NCBI GenBank assembly: GCA_044865965.1
Contig: JBIOTP010000058.1
Location: forward strand, 1 to 11,951
From: Solirubrobacter sp044865965
GTDB lineage: Bacteria > Actinomycetota > Thermoleophilia > Solirubrobacterales > Solirubrobacteraceae
Length of the DNA: 11,951 nt
Reading direction: 5' to 3'
Part shown: one piece after another, positions 6,674 through 11,951 of the stretch
Layout: each line of letters opens with the position of its first letter
How positions within the stretch are numbered: position 1 is the stretch's first letter
Made by a program: the position numbers and the translations under genes
Notes under the pieces: model-generated
Told to the model about the DNA's origin: nothing
Database searches by the model: none
Seen by the model: only the letters and a program-made list of their open reading frames with translations

Positions 6674-7291
6674 ATGGATGCCGCGATGCGCGCGTACTAC
6701 GACGCCCGGGCGGGCGAGTACGACGACTGGTGGCGGGCCGAGGGGCGGTTCGGCGACCTCGACCGGCCCGGCTGGGACGAGGACGTCGCCGCCCTGTGCG
6801 CTGCGCTCGCCGCCCTGCCGCCCGCGCGGACGCTGGACCTCGCCTGCGGGACCGGGTACCTGACGCGCCACCTGCGCGGCGAGATCACCGGGCTGGACCA
6901 GAGCGCCGCGATGCTCGCGATCGCGCGGCAGCGATGCCCGCGGGCGCGGCTCGTGCGCGGCGACGCGCTCGACCCGCCGTTCGCACCCGGGGCGTTCGAG
7001 CGCGTGATCAGCGCGCACTTCTATGGGCACCTCGATGACGCGCAGCGGCGGGCGTTCCCCGCGGTCGCGCGGCGGCTCGCGCCCGAGCTCGTGGTGGTCG
7101 ACTCGGCGCGGCGGCCGGACCGGCCCGACGAGGCGTGGCAGGAGCGGGTCCTCGACGATGGCTCGCGCCACCGCATCTACAAGCGCTGGTTCACGGCGGA
7201 GTCGCTCGCCGCCGAGCTGGTACCGGCATTCGCGGGCGACGCGGACACGGTCCACGCCGGGCCGTGGTTCGTCGCGGTCAGCGTTCGCTGA
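6674..7291 (+). CDS. Class I SAM-dependent methyltransferase
   Basis: A 205-residue Rossmann-fold methyltransferase. It opens with YYDARAGEYDDWW (8-20), common in small-molecule methyltransferases of this type, then motif I LDLACGTGYLT (54-64), the acidic residue binding the SAM ribose (Asp75 in GLDQSAAM), the GDALDPPF adenine-contacting loop (96-103) and VISAHFYGHL (111-120). There is no substrate-specificity signature I recognise; C-, N- or O-methylation of a small molecule is possible. ATG 6674 has GGGG just upstream (close spacing); ATG 6686 is an alternative that removes four residues. Sequence upstream of 6674 in the same frame is antisense to the HAD gene and is not part of the protein. 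The end overlaps the convergent oxidase by 14 bp. Confidence 0.9.
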   Translation: MDAAMRAYYDARAGEYDDWWRAEGRFGDLDRPGWDEDVAALCAALAALPPARTLDLACGTGYLTRHLRGEITGLDQSAAMLAIARQRCPRARLVRGDALDPPFAPGAFERVISAHFYGHLDDAQRRAFPAVARRLAPELVVVDSARRPDRPDEAWQERVLDDGSRHRIYKRWFTAESLAAELVPAFAGDADTVHAGPWFVAVSVR

Positions 7292-8405
7292 CGACGTTCG
7301 CGCCGGCCGTCCGCAGCACGCTGCCCGGTGTCCGTTCGCCGAGGGCGAAGCGGGCGGGCAGCGGCGCGCCGCCGTCCCAGGCGGCCGCGAGCCGCTCGGC
7401 CATGGCCGGGCCGTGCTTGAAGCCGTGACCGGAGCCGCCGCCGACGATCCAGACGCCGGGCGCCTCGGGGTGGGGGGCGGCGATGAAGTTCGCGTCCGGC
7501 GTGAGCTCGTAGCGGCAGGTCTTGGAGCCGCTCAGGGGTGCGGTCGCCAGCGCCGGGAAGCGGTCGGCGAGGTAGCGCCGGATCGCCCGCTCGCCCTCGG
7601 CCGACGCGGCCGGCAGTGCGGCGTCGGGGTCGAGCGGGGGCCCGTCGGCGTCGTCGGCGGCCTTGACGCCGAGCCCGTCGATGTCGCCGGTCCCGTAGGT
7701 GGCGCGCTCGAAGTCGACCCACGCCGGGGCGTCCCGCCAGGCGGGCCCGCCGTCGAAGAAGAACAGCTCCTGACGGTGCACCGACACCGGGACGAGCCCG
7801 GGGAAGAGCCGCGCCAGCCAGCCGCCGCAGCTCCACACGACGCGGTCGCCCTCGAGCACCTCGCCGCCGTCGAGCGCCACCGTGCCGGCGCGGGGGCGCG
7901 CGCAGGCCCGCACGAGCCGCGCGCCGTGGGCGGCCGCCCGCGCCGCGAGCGCGCGCACGGCGCGCTGGGCGCGCACGACGCCCGCCTCCGGCTCGTGCAG
8001 CACCCACGCCAGGTCGTCGACGCCGAGCGACGGGAAGCGCGCCGCGGCCTCGCCGGCCTCGAGGCGCTCGGCCGGGATGCCGAGCTCGGTCAGCACGCGC
8101 AGCGACTCGGCCTCCCGGCCGTGCTCGGCGTGCGCGAACCACATCACGCCGCACTGCTCGAGCAGCGCCTCGCCGGACTCCGCCTCGAGCTCGCGCCACA
8201 GCGTGCGGGCGCGGCGCGCCATCGCCGAGTAGTCGGCGTCGGCGCCGTGCGAGCAGCGGATCAGCCGCGTCTCCCCGCCGGAGGTCGCGCGCGCGTCGCC
8301 AGGCTCGAACTGGTCCACGAGCACGACCTCGTCGCCGCGCCGCGCGAGCCACCACGCCAGCGACGCGCCGAACGTCCCGGCGCCCACGATCACGACCCGC
8401 TGCAC
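7278..8405 (-). CDS. FAD-dependent amine oxidase, monomeric sarcosine oxidase/SolA-like
   Basis: A 375-residue flavoprotein of the DAO family, cytoplasmic. The N-terminal dinucleotide-binding motif is VVIVGAGTFGASLAWWLARRG (4-24). Features match monomeric sarcosine oxidase and N-methyltryptophan oxidase: Arg47 and Arg50 in GETRLIR, Lys248 in GLGVKAADD near PPLDPD (the O2-activating Lys position), Cys297 in SKTCRYE (the residue that covalently binds FAD in that family), and GSGHGFK (324-330) with the substrate-carboxylate Lys330. These enzymes demethylate N-methyl amino acids, giving formaldehyde and hydrogen peroxide. The exact substrate is not decided by sequence. Translation starts at GTG with only a weak purine stretch upstream, 23 bp from the divergent peptidase gene. 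No partner gene for formaldehyde handling is adjacent; the methyltransferase next door is convergent, not in its operon. Confidence 0.92.
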   Translation of the reverse strand: MQRVVIVGAGTFGASLAWWLARRGDEVVLVDQFEPGDARATSGGETRLIRCSHGADADYSAMARRARTLWRELEAESGEALLEQCGVMWFAHAEHGREAESLRVLTELGIPAERLEAGEAAARFPSLGVDDLAWVLHEPEAGVVRAQRAVRALAARAAAHGARLVRACARPRAGTVALDGGEVLEGDRVVWSCGGWLARLFPGLVPVSVHRQELFFFDGGPAWRDAPAWVDFERATYGTGDIDGLGVKAADDADGPPLDPDAALPAASAEGERAIRRYLADRFPALATAPLSGSKTCRYELTPDANFIAAPHPEAPGVWIVGGGSGHGFKHGPAMAERLAAAWDGGAPLPARFALGERTPGSVLRTAGANVVSER

Positions 8406-8428
8406 CGCCCAGACGCTACAACCACGCT

Positions 8429-9145
8429 GTGATCGCTGCTCTGCTCGCCACGCTGGCGATCGGCCACCCCGCGCCGGTCCGGCCGACGGAGGTGTCCCGC
8501 GGGGGTGATCCCGCTGCGCTGGTCATCGGCCACTCGGCGCAGGGGCGGGCGATCGCCGCCACGCGCGTGGGCGACCCGCGCGCGCCGGTCCGGGCGCTGG
8601 TGGTGGGCGACGTGCACGGCAACGAGCCGGCCGGCGAGGCGATCGTCGCGCGGCTGGCGCGCGAGCGGCCCGCGGGCGTGGCGCTGTGGCTCGTGCGCAC
8701 GGCCAACCCGGACGGCCGCGCCCGCGGCACGCGCCAGAACGCCCGCGGCGTCGACCTCAACCGCAACTTCCCGTGGCGCTGGCGGCCGGCGGCGCGCGGG
8801 ACGTTCTACTCCGGTCCGGCGGCGGGATCCGAGCCCGAGACCCAGGCGCTGATGCGGCTCGTCCGGCGCGTGCGCCCGAACCTCGCGATCTATTACCACC
8901 AGCACATGGGCATCGTGGTCCGCGCGCGCGGGGCCGACCCCGCGGTGCAGCGCGCCTACGCCCGCCGCACCGGCCTGCCGCTCCGCTCGCTGCCGGCCTA
9001 CCGCGGCACCGCGGTGGGGTGGGAGAACCGCGAGGTGCGCGACGGCAGCGCGTTCGTGGTCGAGCTGCGCGCCGGCCCCGCCGACGCCCGCCGCCACGCC
9101 GGCGCCGTGCTCGCCCTCGCGCGCCGGTACCTTGCCACTCCGTGA
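8429..9145 (+). CDS. Zinc carboxypeptidase-like peptidase (M14 family, MpaA-like), probably exported
   Basis: A 238-residue M14-fold metallopeptidase, close in length to MpaA-type murein peptide amidases. Zinc ligands: His63 and Glu66 in GDVHGNEPAG and a third His in YYHQHMG (His157 or His159). Substrate-binding GVDLNRNFPW (107-116) carries the Asn-Arg pair, and Glu212 in FVVELRAG fits the catalytic glutamate. A short hydrophobic N-terminus (IAALLATLAIG then PAP) looks like a minimal signal peptide but lacks the usual basic residues, so export is only likely. Peptidoglycan peptides are a reasonable substrate guess. The start is GTG. The stop overlaps the phosphatase start (GTGA), so the two are translationally coupled. 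Confidence 0.88.
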   Translation: MIAALLATLAIGHPAPVRPTEVSRGGDPAALVIGHSAQGRAIAATRVGDPRAPVRALVVGDVHGNEPAGEAIVARLARERPAGVALWLVRTANPDGRARGTRQNARGVDLNRNFPWRWRPAARGTFYSGPAAGSEPETQALMRLVRRVRPNLAIYYHQHMGIVVRARGADPAVQRAYARRTGLPLRSLPAYRGTAVGWENREVRDGSAFVVELRAGPADARRHAGAVLALARRYLATP

Positions 9146-9717
9146 GGATCGTCCTCGTCCGCCACGGCGAGACCGAATGGAGCGCGTCGGGCAAGCACAC
9201 GTCGACCACCGACGTGCCGCTTACCGACGCCGGCGGGCGGGCGGCCGAGGCGCTCGGCCGTCGGCTGGCCGTCCGCGAGTTCGCGCTCGTGCTGACGTCG
9301 CCCCGCCGCCGCGCGCGCGACACCTGCGAGCTGGCCGGGCTCGGCGGCCGCGCCCAGATCGACGAGGACCTCGTCGAGTGGGACTACGGCGACTACGAGG
9401 GCCGCACGACGCCGGAGATCCGCGAGGACCGGCCCGGCTGGTCGCTGTGGACCGACGGCGTCCCGGGCGGCGAGACCGGTGAGCACGTGGGCACCCGCGC
9501 AGACCGCGCGATCGAGCGCGCGCTGGCGGCCGGCGGCGACGTCGCGGTGTTCTCGCACGGCCACTTCCTGCGCGTGCTCGCGGCGCGCTGGCTCGCGCTG
9601 CCGGCCGCGGGCGGCGGCAGCTTCGGGCTCGACACCGCGGCGCTGTGCGAGCTGGGCTTCGAGCGCGAGCGCCGCGTCGTGTGGCTGTGGAACGACACCC
9701 GGCACCTGAGCGGCTGA
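9142..9717 (+). CDS. Histidine phosphatase (phosphoglycerate mutase-like)
   Basis: A 191-residue branch-1 histidine phosphatase. Catalytic elements: RHGET (7-11, phosphohistidine His8), Arg55 in SPRRRARDT, the acid residue near LVEWDYGDYEG (Glu79) and SHGH (138-141, second His139). The ending FGLDTAALCELGFE and WNDTRHL is typical of the small phosphatases rather than of glycolytic mutase, so I read it as a broad-specificity or small-molecule phosphatase of unknown substrate. The GTG start at 9142 overlaps the peptidase stop by four bases and places RHG at the usual position near the N-terminus. It is followed directly by the acetyltransferase. Confidence 0.93.
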   Translation: MRIVLVRHGETEWSASGKHTSTTDVPLTDAGGRAAEALGRRLAVREFALVLTSPRRRARDTCELAGLGGRAQIDEDLVEWDYGDYEGRTTPEIREDRPGWSLWTDGVPGGETGEHVGTRADRAIERALAAGGDVAVFSHGHFLRVLAARWLALPAAGGGSFGLDTAALCELGFERERRVVWLWNDTRHLSG

Positions 9718-9728
9718 CCACGGCGCGG

Positions 9729-10238
9729 ATGCGCGGCGAGCCGATCGGGCCCGCGCACCAGGCGGCGCTCGAGCGGCTCCTCGGCGACCCGCGGGTCGGG
9801 CGCACGCTCGGCGGCGTGCAGGCGCCGGAGCAGGTGCGCGAAGGGATCGCGCGCATGCAGGCGCACTGGCGCGACGAGGGGTTCGGCTGGTGGATGTTCT
9901 TCGACCGCGCCACCGGCGAGCCGGTCGCCCGCGGCGGGCTCTCGCGCAAGACGGTCGAGGGCCGCCCGGAGGTCGAGGTCGCGTGGACGGTCGCGCCCGC
10001 TCGCTGGGGCGAGGGGCTCGCGTCCGAGCTCGGCGCGGCATCGCTGGAGGTCGGCTTCGGCCCCCTCGGGCTGGCGACGATCGTCTCCTTCACGCTGCCC
10101 TGCAATCTCGCCTCCCGGCGGGTGATGGAGAAGCTCGGGATGCGCTACGAGCGCGCCATCGTCCACGCGGGCCTGCCGCACGTGCTCTACCGCACGGCGA
10201 GCACCGCGATCGTTCGGAGGGTGATCAGCCGTCCGTAG
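9729..10238 (+). CDS. GNAT-family N-acetyltransferase (RimJ/RimL-like)
   Basis: A 169-residue acetyltransferase counted from ATG 9729. The acetyl-CoA loop is in VEVAWTVAPARWGEGLASELG (82-102), with the R-x-G-x-G-x-A pattern at 92-98. The C-terminal part shows NLASRRVMEKLGM (127-138) and AGLPHVLYR (147-155), typical of the RimJ/RimL type that acetylates protein N-termini or small amines. The real start may be earlier: the codons LTTAR just upstream match the family N-terminus, and CTG at 9714 would overlap the phosphatase stop as CTGA, like other junctions here; GTG 9687 is also in frame. Residues 156-169 (after LYR) look like added sequence and lie antisense to the propeller remnant, which suggests the natural end was lost. 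Product confident, ends less so. Confidence 0.88.
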   Translation: MRGEPIGPAHQAALERLLGDPRVGRTLGGVQAPEQVREGIARMQAHWRDEGFGWWMFFDRATGEPVARGGLSRKTVEGRPEVEVAWTVAPARWGEGLASELGAASLEVGFGPLGLATIVSFTLPCNLASRRVMEKLGMRYERAIVHAGLPHVLYRTASTAIVRRVISRP

Positions 10239-10444
10239 GAGCCCATGTACACGTTCCCGTCCGGCCCGATCCCGACCTCGTCGGGCGCGTCGAAGCCGGC
10301 CATCAGAGGATCGCGGGCGCAGCCCGCAGTGTGCGCGGGGAGGCAGCCCGCGGGCCCGGACAGCTGCCGCAGCGCCGGCGCGGCCGCCGCCGGCGCCGCC
10401 GCCAGCATCAGCCCAAGCATCCCTGCGACGATCGGCCGTCTCAT
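10187..10444 (-). pseudogene. Remnant of a secreted beta-propeller (NHL/lactonase-like repeat) protein
   Basis: An 85-codon reading frame whose first part is clearly a secreted-protein N-terminus: basic MRR, a hydrophobic core (IVAGMLGLMLAAAPAA) and an Ala-rich signal-peptidase site near residue 22. The next part reads LRQLSGPAGCLPAHTAGCARD then FDAPDEVGIGPDGNVYMGSYG, which has the pattern of the first blade of propeller proteins with GxxGC and xPDGxxVYVxS repeats. An intact member would be several hundred residues long; here the frame stops just after one blade and runs antisense into the acetyltransferase 3' end. I infer a gene truncated by deletion, but a short secreted protein with two Cys (34, 42) is not excluded. 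The start ATG is 10444; a minus-strand GACAAT lies only eight bases upstream, so any transcript would be nearly leaderless. Confidence 0.5.
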
Positions 10445-10450
10445 TGCGCG

Positions 10451-10485
10451 CGATTGTCGGGCGCCGCCACGGCGCGGCACAATCG
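10451..10485. promoter_or_regulatory. Nested palindrome, possible bidirectional promoter/operator
   Basis: CGATTGT (10451-10457) and ACAATCG (10479-10485) are perfect inverted arms. Inside them GCGCC (10461-10465) and GGCGC (10471-10475) also pair. On the plus strand TTGTCG and CACAAT are 18 bp apart, and the symmetry gives TTGTGC and GACAAT on the minus strand, so the element could be a two-way sigma-70-like promoter for the remnant and the Rrf2 gene. Each hexamer matches consensus only partly; promoter activity is inferred. Confidence 0.4.
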
Positions 10486-10535
10486 GGAGCCGACCCTGGA
10501 CTTGGCGCAGCTCGCCCAGGTGGCGAGCCTCACGG

Positions 10536-10559
10536 GCGCCGGAGGCTAATCTCCGGCGC
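10536..10559. repeat. Perfect 9-bp inverted repeat with 6-nt loop upstream of the Rrf2 gene
   Basis: GCGCCGGAG and CTCCGGCGC are exact inverted repeats around gctaat, 37 bp before the GTG of the Rrf2 gene. In RNA this is a strong GC stem that would bury the GGAGG on its left arm; in DNA it is a good dimer operator. No T-run follows, so a simple terminator is less likely. Autoregulation by the Rrf2 protein is a reasonable guess. Confidence 0.55.
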
Positions 10560-10560
10560 G

Positions 10561-10599
10561 ATGAAGGCCTGGAAGGCCGCGACGATCGTCGTGCGGTGA
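10561..10599 (+). CDS. Possible 12-aa leader ORF coupled to the Rrf2 gene
   Basis: ATG at 10561 opens a frame reading MKAWKAATIVVR and ends at TGA 10597-10599, which overlaps the Rrf2 GTG (10596) by four bases, the same GTGA geometry used at 2943 and 9142. It begins two bases after the inverted repeat at 10536-10559. There is no well-spaced ribosome binding site, and a frame this short can arise by chance, so this is only a candidate leader peptide. Confidence 0.25.
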   Translation: MKAWKAATIVVR

Positions 10600-11057
10600 A
10601 GGTCTCCGCGAAGGCCGACTACGCGGTGCGCGCCGCCGCCGAGCTGGCGGCCGTCCAGCCCTCCGGCGCCCCGCTGCGCGCCGAGGCGATCGCGACCGCG
10701 CAGCAGATCCCGCAGCGGTTCCTGGAGAACATCCTCGCCGACCTCCGCCACGCCGGCCTCGTGCACAGCCAGCGCGGGCCGGAGGGCGGCCACCGGCTCG
10801 CGCGCCCGGCGGCGGAGATCACGGTCGCGGACGTGATCCGGGCGGTCGACGGCCCGCTCGCCGCCGTCCGCGGCGAGCGGCCGGAGGCGGTGGCCTACGC
10901 GGGCGCGGCGGCGCCGCTGCAGCGGGTGTGGATCGCGGTGCGCAAGAACCTGCGCGAGGTCGTCGAGCACGTGACGCTCGCCGACCTCGCCTCCGGCGAG
11001 CTGCCCGCAGCCGTCAACGCGCTCGCCGAGGATCCGGAGGCGTGGATCACGCGCTGA
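10596..11057 (+). CDS. Rrf2-family transcriptional regulator (CymR-like, cysteine-free)
   Basis: A 153-residue winged-helix regulator. It starts with MKVSAKADYAVRAAAELA, the hallmark Rrf2 N-terminus, which fixes GTG 10596 as the start. The recognition region holds IPQRFLENILADLRHAGLV (38-56), the wing is SQRGPEGGHRLARP (58-71), and the dimerisation helix is at about 107-130. IscR and NsrR use three Cys in the 90-110 region for an iron-sulfur cluster; this protein has no cysteine at all, so it cannot sense through a cluster. That places it nearer CymR-type regulators of cysteine and sulfur metabolism, and the convergent sulfate-type ATPase gene (11-bp overlap) supports that inference. Palindromes at 10451-10485 and 10536-10559 are candidate operators. 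Confidence 0.93.
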   Translation: MKVSAKADYAVRAAAELAAVQPSGAPLRAEAIATAQQIPQRFLENILADLRHAGLVHSQRGPEGGHRLARPAAEITVADVIRAVDGPLAAVRGERPEAVAYAGAAAPLQRVWIAVRKNLREVVEHVTLADLASGELPAAVNALAEDPEAWITR

Positions 11058-11951
11058 ACGCCGGCGCGGCGGTCGGGCGGACGTGGACGATGTCGCCCGC
11101 CCGCAGCTCCAGCTCGTCGGCCTCGGCGCGCGTGAGCTGGACCGAGACCGTGCCGTCGTGCGCCAGCGCGAGCTCCACCCGCACCTCGAAGCCGAGGTAG
11201 ACGACCCGCGTGACCATCGCCTCCATCGCGCCGTCGCCCGCCTCGCTCTGCAGCACGAGGTCGTGCGGGCGCACGAGCCGCTCGCCGAGCTCGCTGACCG
11301 GCCCGAGGAACCGCATGACGAACGGGTTGGCCGGCTGCTCGTAGAGCTCGCGCGGCGCGCCCGCCTGCTGCACGCGGCCGTGGTCGAGCACGACGATCTT
11401 GTCGGCGACGACCATCGCCTCCTCTTGGTCGTGCGTGACCAGCACGGTCGTCACGTGGACCTCGTCGTGCAGCCGCCGCAGCCACTCGCGCAGCTCGGCG
11501 CGCACGTTGGCGTCGAGCGCGCCGAACGGCTCGTCGAGCAGCAGCACGCGCGGCTGCACCGCCAGCGCGCGGGCGAGCGCCATCCGCTGGCGCTGGCCGC
11601 CGGAGAGCTGCGACGGGTAGCGGTCGGCCCAGCCGGCGAGCCCGACGACCTCGAGCAGCTCCTCAACGCGCGCGCGGATCGCGTCGCGCCGCTCACGGCG
11701 GATCTTGAGCCCGAAGGCGACGTTGTCGCGCACGCTCATATGCTTGAAGGCCGCGTAGTGCTGGAACACGAAGCCGATCCCGCGCTTCTGCGGCGGCAGC
11801 GGCGTCACGTCCTCGCCGTGGATGACCACGCTCCCGCTGTCGGGCCGCTCGAGCCCGGCCACGATCCGCAGCAGCGTCGACTTGCCCGAGCCGCTCGGGC
11901 CGAGCAGCGCGACCAGCGCGCCGTCCGGGACGTCGATCGAGACGTCGTCCA
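11047..11951 (-). CDS. cysA: Sulfate/thiosulfate-type ABC transporter ATPase CysA (5' end outside window)
   Basis: The C-terminal 300 residues or so of an ABC importer ATPase; the N-terminus runs past the right edge. Visible in order: Walker A GPSGSGKST (11875-11901), the Q-loop in FVFQHYAAFKHMSVRDNVAFGL with the HMSV wording typical of CysA, signature LSGGQRQRMALARALA, Walker B VLLLDEPFGALD, the H-loop in LVTHDQEEAMVVAD, then LYEQPANPFVMRFLGPV and a TOBE-like regulatory tail (VRPHDLVLQ onward). All catalytic residues are intact. It would energise uptake of sulfate or thiosulfate at the inner face of the membrane; molybdate or another oxyanion cannot be fully excluded. The permease genes are expected upstream, beyond 11951. 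The end overlaps the Rrf2 gene tail to tail. The internal GTG at 11862 is not the true start because Walker A lies before it. Confidence 0.95.
   Translation of the reverse strand, partial: DDVSIDVPDGALVALLGPSGSGKSTLLRIVAGLERPDSGSVVIHGEDVTPLPPQKRGIGFVFQHYAAFKHMSVRDNVAFGLKIRRERRDAIRARVEELLEVVGLAGWADRYPSQLSGGQRQRMALARALAVQPRVLLLDEPFGALDANVRAELREWLRRLHDEVHVTTVLVTHDQEEAMVVADKIVVLDHGRVQQAGAPRELYEQPANPFVMRFLGPVSELGERLVRPHDLVLQSEAGDGAMEAMVTRVVYLGFEVRVELALAHDGTVSVQLTRAEADELELRAGDIVHVRPTAAPAFSA

Larger units (their letters stand above)
10239..10595. other. 357-bp stretch between the acetyltransferase and Rrf2 genes
   Basis: The left part (10239-10444) is antisense to the propeller remnant. The right part (10445-10595) holds a nested palindrome at 10451-10485, a perfect inverted repeat at 10536-10559 and a 12-codon reading frame at 10561-10599 that touches the Rrf2 start. 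An open frame ending DLAQLAQVASLTGAGG at 10549 has no plausible start and is not called. No RNA gene was recognised. Confidence 0.6.

Noticed and set aside
7023..8432. 469-codon plus-strand frame opposite the oxidase
   Set aside because: No domain is visible; the minus strand encodes a complete sarcosine oxidase-like flavoprotein.
10490..10549. Short plus-strand gene ending DLAQLAQVASLTGAGG
   Set aside because: No ATG or GTG start with a ribosome binding site near the plausible peptide; only CTG/TTG are available, and the end lies in the inverted repeat.
1..11951. CRISPR arrays, tRNA/rRNA genes, insertion sequences, toxin-antitoxin or defence loci
   Set aside because: No regular direct repeats, cloverleaf, transposase motif or defence signature was seen on either strand.

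Overview
The window is a compact, very GC-rich bacterial chromosomal segment. GTG starts are common, most genes touch or overlap, and the products fit a high-GC actinobacterium. The style (PspC/LiaF stress modules, a signal-peptide propeller remnant, an Rrf2-CysA pair) suggests Thermoleophilia/Solirubrobacterales-like, but this lineage is inferred from general features, not from a marker gene. No rRNA, tRNA, IS element, phage gene or CRISPR array was seen.

Layout: (1) 30-305 (-), a small unknown protein, divergent from (2) 434-1726 (+), an aldehyde dehydrogenase-fold protein that has lost both catalytic residues. (3) 1807-6001 (+), a tightly coupled five-gene run: PspC/LiaF-like membrane protein, 61-aa two-helix membrane protein, PspC-fused histidine kinase, NarL/LuxR response regulator, and a zinc-knuckle/DUF5655/uracil-DNA-glycosylase fusion whose start overlaps the regulator stop (TGATG). 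The first four look like a cell-envelope stress sensor; the fifth is a DNA-repair-like protein. (4) 5987-6652 (-), HAD hydrolase, divergent by 21 bp from (5) 6674-7291 (+), a SAM methyltransferase. (6) 7278-8405 (-), a monomeric sarcosine oxidase-like flavoenzyme, divergent by 23 bp from (7) 8429-10238 (+), a run of M14 metallopeptidase, histidine phosphatase and GNAT acetyltransferase. (8) 10187-10444 (-), an 85-codon remnant of a secreted beta-propeller protein overlapping the GNAT end. (9) 10596-11057 (+), a cysteine-free Rrf2 regulator, convergent with (10) 11047-11951 (-), the ATPase of a sulfate-type ABC transporter, whose 5' end lies outside the window.

How the genes work together: the PspC/LiaF-like proteins probably sense membrane or envelope state and signal through the kinase (His241) to the regulator (Asp54), with the UDG fusion carried on the same transcript. 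The Rrf2/CysA pair suggests CymR-like control of sulfur uptake. The remaining genes are single housekeeping or accessory enzymes.

The most notable items are the ALDH pseudoenzyme, the DUF5655-UDG fusion with a missing cluster cysteine and its coupling to an envelope-stress system, the degraded propeller gene that seems to have supplied the GNAT stop codon, and the palindromes and mini-ORF ahead of the Rrf2 gene. I did not find clear evidence of a wholly new defence or mobile system.
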